Origin: Candidatus Poseidoniaceae archaeon
GTDB taxonomy: Archaea; Thermoplasmatota; Poseidoniia; Poseidoniales; Poseidoniaceae
DNA length: 39,093 nucleotides
NCBI GenBank assembly: GCA_024958795.1
Contig: JANXHP010000047.1
Coordinates: forward strand, 1-39,093
Reading direction: 5' to 3'
A program made the translations under genes and the position numbers. Positions within the stretch are counted from its first letter, which is position 1. Every line of letters begins with the position of its first letter. The notes under the pieces were generated by a model. It had not been told where the DNA came from and searched no databases. It saw nothing but the letters and a program-made list of their open reading frames with translations. Positions 29,896 through 37,939 of this stretch are shown in pieces.

Positions 29896-29967
29896 CAAGC
29901 AACAACCATAACCGATGAGCAATCAACCTTCTCATTAAAATCGAGGAAATATTAAGAAATTGAGGTA

Positions 29968-32733
29968 CTAATTTCTTTTGGCGAACTTATATCCAACGGA
30001 TTCGTTCTTTTTCAGGTAAAGAGATGAACTGAAAGGTCTTTGAGTTTTCTTTGAGATGAAATCATCAAATGGTCCGAGTGATTTCTTTTCTATCAATTGG
30101 TTTGCTTCTTCACGGGTAATTTCTCTCTTTGAAATTTCTCTCATCAATTGAATCTTACATTCAGTACCATCTTCTTCAGGTTGATATGTCGTTTCAGTTT
30201 CAACAATGTTGACCTTATGGATTGGGCAAATAGCGACAACTCCTTCCACGATTGGGAACTTTGTTGCATCGGCAGGTGCAGCACGAGGAGGGAATTCAAA
30301 ATTAATCTTATTACCACTTTTTACAAGGAACGCACTAAATGGACGTCCACGCTTTGAGGTGAAATTTTCCAAGAGTGGTGACTTACCATCAGTTAGAATT
30401 ATTTTTGCTTCCTCAGGTGTGATTACTCTTTTGCACATTTCCTTAGAAACACCTCTGAATTTACAATCATCATAATCGCAAGCATATACATTTGTCCCAA
30501 TTCGGATTACGCCATGATCACAAGCAGGACACGGGCATAATTCTTCATCACTAGATTTACTGGTTGATTCTCCACCACCAGCTAGTATTACCTTACCTTC
30601 ATTATCAAGAGTAATTGTTGCTTCATAACTCTCGCCACTGCGATTGAAGAAACCATGCAAGTCACTTATTGATTTATTCTCGATCAATCTGGTTGCAGTA
30701 ATCCTATCAAACCAACGTCCGGATGTATCCTTCCAAAATACGAATGAACAACCCTTATCGCGGCCTTGATTATCAGCACATTGGTAGGATAATGTTGTCT
30801 CTTTTATTTCATTTCCACACTGAGGACAATTTCCTAATGATGGTTCGTCAGCGTATAATTGAACTCGGTCATGGTCGCGAATTAAATTGACCATAGAGGT
30901 AGTTTTTTCCACTATACTTTGCATATATTTTTCACGAGGCTCCTCACCACGTTGAACACTTAGAAGTGAAGATTCCATTTCTCCTGTTAATTCAGCAGAA
31001 GTAATCCAATCAACAGGAATTCTTCGTAACACATCAATAATTCTAATTCCATGTGCAGCAGCACTGATAGACCCATTGCGTGAACGACCAATGTATCCCC
31101 TATCAACTAATTTTTCAATAGTATCTGCTCTAGTTGCTGGAGTTCCAAGACCTTTATCCTTAATTGCTGCTGCCAATTCATCATCATCAATTTTTTTACC
31201 TGCATGTTCCATTAGTCGTAACAATCCTGCTTCCTTCAATCGGTTTTTAGGCTTTGATTTCTCCTCTTTAAACTCAGATTCAGTAATGTCTGCCTTGCAT
31301 GGGTTGGATGGTAATGAATTCCAACCTTCTGGCAAATCTTGCTTTTTCGGTTTTACACTCCTCCACCCAGGAACCTTAATGCAACGACTTTCTTTGACAA
31401 AATTTTCATTCTGAATTGATGCGACTCTCTTTTGAACATCCCAAGTCGCTTCTGGATACCATGACGCAAGGAAAGTTCGCACAATTAAATCGTACAGTTT
31501 TGCGTGGTCGCCACCAAGCCCTTCAGGTATCTTACCTGTAGGAATAACAGCAAAGTGATCACTAACTTTTGCATCATTGAAATTTCTTTTCGTATTTTTC
31601 ATTCCTGCCCCATTTGTGGCTGATGAATCAACAATTTGTAGTGCATGATTATTATAATTATCTTGAGCAGCTAACTGGCGGATTGTCTTTGTTATTTCTT
31701 CGAACATATCCTCTGGTAGGTAGCGAGAATCTGTACGTGGGTATGTTGTCAATTTGTAAGTATCATACAAATCCTGAGCAACACCAAGTGTTCTTTTTGC
31801 CGACCATGACCAAATGTTATTCGCTTCTCTTTGTAATGCTGTCAAATCAAAATTCAATGGAGGTTTTTCAATTGAATCTCTATTGGTTTGAGTCACATCT
31901 GCTTGAGAACCTGAAGATAGAATTGCCTCAAGTTTTTCCTTTTCAGATGCTTCAATAATTCGATGAGATTTGTATTCAGGTCTATCTTCATCATCCTTGT
32001 GTCCAGTTCTCTCCCAGCGAGCATTCCATGAAGCATCACCAGCACAAAATTGTGCTTCCAATTGCCAGTATGGTACTGCTTGATGAGCCAATATTTCCAA
32101 TTCGTGGTCAACTATCATTGCAAGTGTTGCGGTTTGAACCCGTCCAAGAGAAATAGCACCCTTTTCAGTTCTCTTCTTAGGAAGAAATGAATTAGCAATT
32201 CTTGAACCATTCATTCCAATTATCCAATCTGCCTCACTACGAGAATATGCAGCATCTCTAAGTGCACTATATTCATCTCCGGATTTTCTATTATCCCAAG
32301 CGCTTTGAATTGAATCGCGTGTCATAGATTGTAGCCACATACGACTAGTTGGTAATTTTGACTTACTATGTGCAACAATCGTTCTAAAAATTAGTTCACC
32401 TTCTCTTGCTGCGTCACAAGCATTAACAATCTCTGTAATGCTTTTATCTTTGATCAATTTTGTAATTGCAGTGAGTTGTTTTTTCCCTCTTCCACCGATT
32501 GCCTTATACTTGAATTCTTCAGGAATAAAAGGCAACCTATCTACAGTTTTTCTCCAATCTTTAAAATCTGCATCATAATCATCCATATATTTTAACTGCA
32601 ATAAATGACCAATTGCCCATGTGACAATTAAGTCATTTCCTTGCCAATGTGTCTCGTGTTTGTCATTAGCTCCAAGCACATTGGCAACATCAGCAGCAAC
32701 ACTTGGTTTTTCAGCGAGGATGAGAACTGCCAT
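29968..32733 (-). CDS. topB: Type IA DNA topoisomerase, TopB/topo III-like, with C-terminal Zn-finger and topo C-terminal repeats
   Basis: MAVLILAEKPSVAADVANVLG (Toprim), ACDAAREGELIFR, SLGRVQTATLAMIVD, LTTYPRTDSRYLPEDM (active-site Tyr), CPQCGNEI and CPCPACDHGVIRIGTNVYACDYDDC, followed by repeats of FxSKxGRPFSAxLxLK..K..F type. Confidence 0.9.
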   Translation of the reverse strand: MAVLILAEKPSVAADVANVLGANDKHETHWQGNDLIVTWAIGHLLQLKYMDDYDADFKDWRKTVDRLPFIPEEFKYKAIGGRGKKQLTAITKLIKDKSITEIVNACDAAREGELIFRTIVAHSKSKLPTSRMWLQSMTRDSIQSAWDNRKSGDEYSALRDAAYSRSEADWIIGMNGSRIANSFLPKKRTEKGAISLGRVQTATLAMIVDHELEILAHQAVPYWQLEAQFCAGDASWNARWERTGHKDDEDRPEYKSHRIIEASEKEKLEAILSSGSQADVTQTNRDSIEKPPLNFDLTALQREANNIWSWSAKRTLGVAQDLYDTYKLTTYPRTDSRYLPEDMFEEITKTIRQLAAQDNYNNHALQIVDSSATNGAGMKNTKRNFNDAKVSDHFAVIPTGKIPEGLGGDHAKLYDLIVRTFLASWYPEATWDVQKRVASIQNENFVKESRCIKVPGWRSVKPKKQDLPEGWNSLPSNPCKADITESEFKEEKSKPKNRLKEAGLLRLMEHAGKKIDDDELAAAIKDKGLGTPATRADTIEKLVDRGYIGRSRNGSISAAAHGIRIIDVLRRIPVDWITSAELTGEMESSLLSVQRGEEPREKYMQSIVEKTTSMVNLIRDHDRVQLYADEPSLGNCPQCGNEIKETTLSYQCADNQGRDKGCSFVFWKDTSGRWFDRITATRLIENKSISDLHGFFNRSGESYEATITLDNEGKVILAGGGESTSKSSDEELCPCPACDHGVIRIGTNVYACDYDDCKFRGVSKEMCKRVITPEEAKIILTDGKSPLLENFTSKRGRPFSAFLVKSGNKINFEFPPRAAPADATKFPIVEGVVAICPIHKVNIVETETTYQPEEDGTECKIQLMREISKREITREEANQLIEKKSLGPFDDFISKKTQRPFSSSLYLKKNESVGYKFAKRN

Positions 32734-32799
32734 GATTTTGAAGGCCAATGGCGACAATACTTGAACCCTCTCTAAGTTGGATTTGGAAGGCTCTCTAAA

Positions 32800-32817
32800 T
32801 AGATACTTTAGTATCTA
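32800..32817. repeat. Perfect 7-bp inverted repeat TAGATAC-TTTA-GTATCTA
   Basis: Read directly in the intergenic region upstream of the minus-strand topoisomerase gene. Confidence 0.6.
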
Positions 32818-32847
32818 GTCAAAACAAGCAATATTTTTTTCATATTT

Positions 32848-33300
32848 TCATAGATCGCCGGAATATATTTTTTTACAGGTATTTCTGTGATTGAACTCAT
32901 CCCATTTTTCTTCCGAGTTAGGACCTCCACAACCAATACAACCTGGGTATCCAGCGGATAATAATTCATCACAAGAATTTAGAATATCTAACCATAAATC
33001 ACCCTCGCCATAAATCCAAACAATTTCTAATTCAGGTTCATCAAGAGATATTTGTATTATTGTACCAGCAAGTTCTTCCTCCTCAGCTATCATTTCAATA
33101 CTGATTAATTCACTTTCCGTAATTATGGGAAACGACAATCGTGATGGTTGCTTTTCACCAAGTTCTAGTATCATCTTTTTTGTTATTGAATGAAATCTCT
33201 TTGGAATATTAATCTGGATTTCCTGTAATCTCAATATTCGCCTAGAAGCCTCGCGCAGGGCTGGCCATTGGGGGTCAGTGATGCGCATATTATCACCCAT
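32848..33300 (-). CDS. Hypothetical protein with C-terminal Cys-rich motif
   Basis: 150-aa ORF ending ...GYPGCIGCGGPNSEEKWDEFNHRNTCKKIYSGDL. Divergent from pyrD. Confidence 0.6.
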   Translation of the reverse strand: MGDNMRITDPQWPALREASRRILRLQEIQINIPKRFHSITKKMILELGEKQPSRLSFPIITESELISIEMIAEEEELAGTIIQISLDEPELEIVWIYGEGDLWLDILNSCDELLSAGYPGCIGCGGPNSEEKWDEFNHRNTCKKIYSGDL

Positions 33301-33343
33301 ACGAGCACAAGTCTTGAAGAATACCTTTCATCACCCACTAAAT

Positions 33344-34471
33344 ATGGGACTTGGTCATAGCATCTTTGCCAAGCCCCTTTTGGCTGTACAAGATTCAGAG
33401 AAAGCACATAGCAGGGCCCTAAAATTACTACGTTTCATGGTTTCAAATCCGATCACTAGGGGTACTGTAACTCTTCTATACAAACCCTCTAATCGAATTC
33501 CGATTTCAAAATTTGGTATCGATTTCAGAAATCCATTTGGAATAGCAGCTGGAATGGATAAGAAAGCTGAAGCCTTACGCGGATGGGAGTCTCTAGGTTT
33601 AGGATTCATGGAAATTGGTGGAATTACTATGCTTGAACAATTAGGAAATTCTAAACCTAGAATGTTCCGTGCAGGAAAATCAAAGGCGTTAGTTAACAGA
33701 ATGGGATTTAATAATCCGGGTAGCGAGAAAATTGCAATACAACTCAACAAACATTTTTCAAAACATGGTCAACCAAAGATTCCGCTTTGGATAAATCTAG
33801 GTAAGTCAAAGTTAACAGAACTTGAGGATGCCTCTGATGATTATGCCACAACAATGCAGAGATTGTGGAAATATGGAGATGTCTTTGTAATCAACGTTTC
33901 ATCACCTAATACTCCAAATCTTAGAGAATTGCAAAAGGATGATGATTTGAAGAAGATAATCAAGGCCTGTAAAGATGTAAACAAAACTGAGGCAGCATTA
34001 CATAAAATGTCCCCAAGACCAATATTGGTAAAGATTTCACCAGATGTTGATGATGCGCAATTGCTTGCAATAGTCAATACTGCCCGTTCTAATGGCTGTA
34101 ATGGCATCATTGCATCAAATACGACCACGAGTCGCCCAGAAGCAAAAAGTAGCGGGGAACGAAAGGTATTCGCACAAGCAGGAGGGTTGAGTGGCTTACC
34201 TTTGCAAAACCAATCAACTGAAATGATTTCAAAAATTTATAAAATGACTAATGGAGAATTTCCTATTATTGGAGTCGGCGGGATAATGTCTGGTGAAGAT
34301 GCTTGGCAAAAAATATGTGCCGGAGCATCATTACTTCAGGCCTATAGCGGATTTGTTTTCCAAGGTGCATCTTTAACAAAACAGGTCGTAAATGGTATTG
34401 AAAAGAAAATGCGACAAAACGGCTATTCAACATTGGATCAAGCAATTGGCAGTGCTCACAGGGATGATTGA
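33344..34471 (+). CDS. pyrD: Dihydroorotate dehydrogenase, class 2 (quinone-dependent type)
   Basis: FGIDFRNPFGIAAGMDKKAEALRGWESLGLGFMEIGGIT, RMGFNNPG, VINVSSPNTPNLRELQ (catalytic Ser region), IIASNTTTSR, GGLSGLPLQNQSTEMI, GVGGIMSGEDAWQKICAGASLLQAYSGFVFQG. ORF opens at 33278; ATG at 33344. Confidence 0.92.
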   Translation: MGLGHSIFAKPLLAVQDSEKAHSRALKLLRFMVSNPITRGTVTLLYKPSNRIPISKFGIDFRNPFGIAAGMDKKAEALRGWESLGLGFMEIGGITMLEQLGNSKPRMFRAGKSKALVNRMGFNNPGSEKIAIQLNKHFSKHGQPKIPLWINLGKSKLTELEDASDDYATTMQRLWKYGDVFVINVSSPNTPNLRELQKDDDLKKIIKACKDVNKTEAALHKMSPRPILVKISPDVDDAQLLAIVNTARSNGCNGIIASNTTTSRPEAKSSGERKVFAQAGGLSGLPLQNQSTEMISKIYKMTNGEFPIIGVGGIMSGEDAWQKICAGASLLQAYSGFVFQGASLTKQVVNGIEKKMRQNGYSTLDQAIGSAHRDD

Positions 34472-34862
34472 GATGTTAGCACGAAGAACTAGGTTTCTGA
34501 TTATTGGTGCACTAATCACCATAGGAATTCTTGGGGTGATTGTACTCGATGCTCCAGAGCCAACTAAAACAGTTGATGTACTGATGGATGACCCAGATTC
34601 ACTCGTAGGCAAATCAATTGCCATTAGGGGTGAAGTTACAGATGGAAGTATCGTCAATGAAACTCTGACATTCACATTACACGGAGATAATGCCTCAGTG
34701 ATAGTTGACTTTTCTCAAGCATCTGTTTCCAACGGTCTTGGAGATAATAGAACCGTATATGCAGAAGGAATATTGAGGTTTGAAAACGGAACATATGTCT
34801 TTGAGGCTGATATTATCAAAACCTCTTGTCCATCAAAATATGAAGAACAAGCAGAACAATAA
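34464..34862 (+). CDS. ccmE: CcmE-like cytochrome c maturation heme chaperone, CxxxY variant
   Basis: N-terminal TM anchor (RFLIIGALITIGILGVIVLD), OB-fold pattern SIAIRGEVTDGSIVNETLTFTLHGDNASVIVDF...VYAEGILRFENGTYVFEADIIKTSCPSKYEE. The end aligns to the HDENY heme-binding element of bacterial CcmE as CPSKY. Overlaps the pyrD stop. Confidence 0.8.
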   Translation: MIEMLARRTRFLIIGALITIGILGVIVLDAPEPTKTVDVLMDDPDSLVGKSIAIRGEVTDGSIVNETLTFTLHGDNASVIVDFSQASVSNGLGDNRTVYAEGILRFENGTYVFEADIIKTSCPSKYEEQAEQ

Positions 34863-34897
34863 CCTAAATAATTAGCCTGTTGCTAAAGCGTGTTGTT

Positions 34898-34908
34898 CAA
34901 ATATAGTC
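34898..34908 (+). promoter_or_regulatory. Candidate TATA box for the SRP RNA gene
   Basis: TTCAAATATAG at about 34897-34907, some 25-30 bp before the inferred RNA 5' end. Position is consistent with an archaeal TATA element. Confidence 0.4.
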
Positions 34909-34930
34909 AGTGTTAGGATTGGATGGGATA

Positions 34931-35225
34931 GGTGGGGAGCTAGGCGTACCCTATACCACAAATCGTCTTCATGGTGGGCTGAAAGCCTTGGGGCGGCGAA
35001 AGCGGCCTATTGGTTTCTGTATGCGGACATTGATGTCTCGCCCCCACATGATTCGGGTGCTTTGAACCGTCTTCGGAAGAAAACGGGAATTTGATAACCG
35101 AGGGATTAGGTCAGGCCGGGAACGGAGCAGCCCTACTCGGGGCCATGGGTGCTGTGGGGTTTCGGGATGGAGGAAGTGTGCAGATTTGGCTGATAGGAAC
35201 GAGCGTCCACCCTCGGATTCCCACC
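34931..35225 (+). ncRNA. ffs: Signal recognition particle (7S) RNA, archaeal type
   Basis: Helix 8 signature GGTCAGG-CCG-GGAA-CGG-AGCAGCC at 35109-35132, with symmetric loop and GGAA tetraloop. Ends pair (GGTGGGG 34931-34937 with TCCCACC 35219-35225). Strong local GC rise, followed by TTCTTTT. Exact ends approximate. Confidence 0.92.
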
Positions 35226-35231
35226 TTCTTT

Positions 35232-35732
35232 TCAAATATCAAAAATGACATCACAATACCAACCTGGTCCTTGGAAGGATGGGACTTCTAGCCATTCACT
35301 AGAAATCTCTTGTCCAGTTGATACCTTTTCAAATATTAACTTATGACTAGTAACTGCCTTGATCTCAATTTCGCGCGTAACAAGTTTTGAATCAATCCAT
35401 GAAACTTGGGCTTTCAAATTCAATTTTCCTTCACAATATTCAATGATAATTTGACCATCAACAAGCCATTGCTGGTGAATTTCACACCGATAAAGGACTT
35501 CATCTAGCCAATTGATCAAGAGTAGGTCATAGCACATTTCACTCTCATCACTATCAATGCTAACATTCCATTGCGAATTATGACGTATATGATTATTCAA
35601 TTTTCTATTTGATTCCTCATTCATCAGAATAGATTGCATTCCCAATGCAGCCTCCATCATCAAATTGTTCTGTGAGTTAGAAAATGCTCTCAAACCAATA
35701 TCGGCAGTGGTTGGCCTTGGCCAATAACTCAT
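35232..35732 (-). CDS. Archease (tRNA ligase RtcB activator family)
   Basis: TTADIGLRAFSNSQNNLMMEAALGM, YDLLLINWLDEVLYRCEIHQQWLVDG, TREIEIKAVTSHKLIFEKV, terminal WYCDVIFDI: the characteristic archease pattern. Confidence 0.88.
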   Translation of the reverse strand: MSYWPRPTTADIGLRAFSNSQNNLMMEAALGMQSILMNEESNRKLNNHIRHNSQWNVSIDSDESEMCYDLLLINWLDEVLYRCEIHQQWLVDGQIIIEYCEGKLNLKAQVSWIDSKLVTREIEIKAVTSHKLIFEKVSTGQEISSEWLEVPSFQGPGWYCDVIFDI

Positions 35733-35741
35733 ATCATCACC

Positions 35742-36842
35742 TCAGCGCTTAGATACTTGAAGATTCCAAGCCATTTCGCCAATTCTATCTACTAAATCAT
35801 CACGACTTAATACAAATGAATCTGAACTGCTTGCTGCAAGAATACATTCACAAGCTGCATTTACTAATTGGGCTGTATGTGAAACCCCTAATTTTTCTGA
35901 AATTGCAACTGCAATAGCAACTACAGCAGCATCCACTAAACCAATCATTTGACGCAGGTCAGTCAGTGTACATTCAGCATGTACAGAACTTCCATCTTTG
36001 GAATATATTGTTACTCCACCTGCTCCACATACAACTACCAAATGTTTCCAATCATGATTATTTATCAGCATGTGCGCAGCATCATCACCACTATCTTCTC
36101 CCAATCGTCTACGCATTAATTCCAATCCATTGGCTTGGAAAATAACCCAATCAACACCATGTGTGTGATGCAATCCTGTTAGTTTTGGGTCGGCAATAAT
36201 TGGAATGTTACTTTCGGATGCAGCTTCAATAATCTTCTTTACACCTTCTTCGACAATAACACCTTGGCCATAATCTGAAATGATGACCGCAGTTGCTTCT
36301 TCAAGATGTATTTTTGCTTCCTCAAACAATGCATCTATGGCTTCATCAGGAACTTTTTCATCCCCTTCAATATCCCATCGTAGAAGCAATTGCTCTTCAC
36401 TAACCAAACTTTCTCTAGTAGCAAGAAGTCGGTTTTTCACAGTAGTTGTTATTCCCTCAACTATAGCGATTCCAGTGGAATTAACACCTTCATTTTCTAG
36501 TGATTCTAAAATATTTAATCCTGCTCTATCGTCTCCAACTACTCCAAATAAGTGTGTGTCGACTCCTATTGAAATTAATCCTCTTGCTACGTGCGCAGCA
36601 CCACCTACATCTTCTTCTCGACGGGTTTCTCTCAAGACTGGAACAGGAGCATTTGAATTGAGGTTATTTGCATAACCATGGATATATCTATCCAACATAA
36701 TATCTCCAATCAATACCACTTTACTATATTCAATCGATTTAACTTGAACTCGTAGTGCGTTTAGTTGGTCGTGGATTGCGACTTCCTCATCGGTCATGCC
36801 CATTTTCAGTCCCCTCGTAATGGGTGGTTGTGGGGGCATCAT
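35742..36842 (-). CDS. PfkB-family carbohydrate kinase, HldE/RfaE N-domain-like
   Basis: KVVLIGDIMLDRYIHGYANNLNSNAPVPVLRETRREEDVGGAAHVARGLISIGVDTHLFGVVGDD matches the HldE kinase-domain signature. GAGD motif is altered. 4-bp overlap (ATGA) with the upstream gene. Confidence 0.82.
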   Translation of the reverse strand: MMPPQPPITRGLKMGMTDEEVAIHDQLNALRVQVKSIEYSKVVLIGDIMLDRYIHGYANNLNSNAPVPVLRETRREEDVGGAAHVARGLISIGVDTHLFGVVGDDRAGLNILESLENEGVNSTGIAIVEGITTTVKNRLLATRESLVSEEQLLLRWDIEGDEKVPDEAIDALFEEAKIHLEEATAVIISDYGQGVIVEEGVKKIIEAASESNIPIIADPKLTGLHHTHGVDWVIFQANGLELMRRRLGEDSGDDAAHMLINNHDWKHLVVVCGAGGVTIYSKDGSSVHAECTLTDLRQMIGLVDAAVVAIAVAISEKLGVSHTAQLVNAACECILAASSSDSFVLSRDDLVDRIGEMAWNLQVSKR

Positions 36843-37837
36843 TTGATGCTATCGCGTAATTCAGCAAGTAATTCAGCATGTAGAGATTGTGAAATATTCA
36901 AAACTTCTCTTAAGGTTTGCAACATTGCATCTTCATCCGCAGTGATAATTCCATCTGCTAGAGCGGTTTCTAATGTTGCTCTATAAGAAGCAATATCTTG
37001 AGGTAATTCAGGGTCGCTTATTGCAATCTTTAGCAATTTTTGATGAGTCAATTGATCTATCCCAAATGCTACTCTAACAGTCTCCAGTAGAGCGATTTCA
37101 TCTTCAATTAACTCACCATCAACCAGTGCTTGTTTCAACATATCAAGATATATTTCTTCAGGAGGTGGGGCTTTTTGGTCACGACGAGACTCATCAGATA
37201 ATCTGCGAACTCTTTCGGGGTGCATGCCCAAAAATTCAACGACTTCAGACAATAATTGCTGCTCATCCTTTGTAATCTTTCCATCAGCCCACGCCCTTGC
37301 AAATAACCGACGAACCAATTGCTCACCTGCTTGCGCATCAAGCGATGCCACACCTTCTGGATTTGAAACAGGTGAAATCACTGGAACTTCATGAAATACC
37401 ATGGCTTCATCGATATGAGATAATAACTCAAGAGTCAACTGGCCACCTTTTCTCAATTCAGAAATCATAATTGTAGAATCATCCTTATTCACTTCTCTAG
37501 AGAGAATTTTTCCTCGCAATTCAGAAGCCCTCTTACGCCCATCTGAAGATAATCCGTAGACGGTACGCCTTTGTTTTGCTCCAGGGATGTGGCGCTTACT
37601 GGAAACTAAACAACCTCTAGATTCTAATCGCTTCAATGTTCTCGGAACATGTTTTCGTTGAACATGCACTGCAGCAGAAATACCTGCTTGTGTCAATGAT
37701 AGTGGAGCTTCCCATTCTCCTTCCGGCAATATGTGGTCGTGAAGATGTAATAACATCCTTTCTTCAGTGGTTAATGAGCCTAAAAAACCGTCAACCACAA
37801 TATCCCCTCCATGTGGGCTAAAATAGCGAAAGCACAT
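36839..37837 (-). CDS. Winged-helix (MarR-like) protein with three TerB-like helical repeats
   Basis: N-terminal HTH (LSLTQAGISAAVHVQRKHVPRTLKRLESRGCLVSSKRHIPGAKQRRTVYGLSSDGRKRASEL), then WADGKITKDEQQLL, LVDGELIEDEIALL, LADGIITADEDAML repeats. Confidence 0.75.
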   Translation of the reverse strand: MCFRYFSPHGGDIVVDGFLGSLTTEERMLLHLHDHILPEGEWEAPLSLTQAGISAAVHVQRKHVPRTLKRLESRGCLVSSKRHIPGAKQRRTVYGLSSDGRKRASELRGKILSREVNKDDSTIMISELRKGGQLTLELLSHIDEAMVFHEVPVISPVSNPEGVASLDAQAGEQLVRRLFARAWADGKITKDEQQLLSEVVEFLGMHPERVRRLSDESRRDQKAPPPEEIYLDMLKQALVDGELIEDEIALLETVRVAFGIDQLTHQKLLKIAISDPELPQDIASYRATLETALADGIITADEDAMLQTLREVLNISQSLHAELLAELRDSIK

Positions 37838-37939
37838 AGGGGCATCGGTCTAAAGATTGTGCAATATTTTCTTTAGAGGTAAAAATTATCAGCATTGATT
37901 ATCCGACGCACTCAATTATGTGTGTTGCTAGCCGACATT

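Noticed and set aside
34969-35291. ORFs 34969-35235 (-) and 35091-35291 (+)
   Set aside because: They lie mostly over the SRP RNA gene; the GC-rich RNA sequence explains the open frames.
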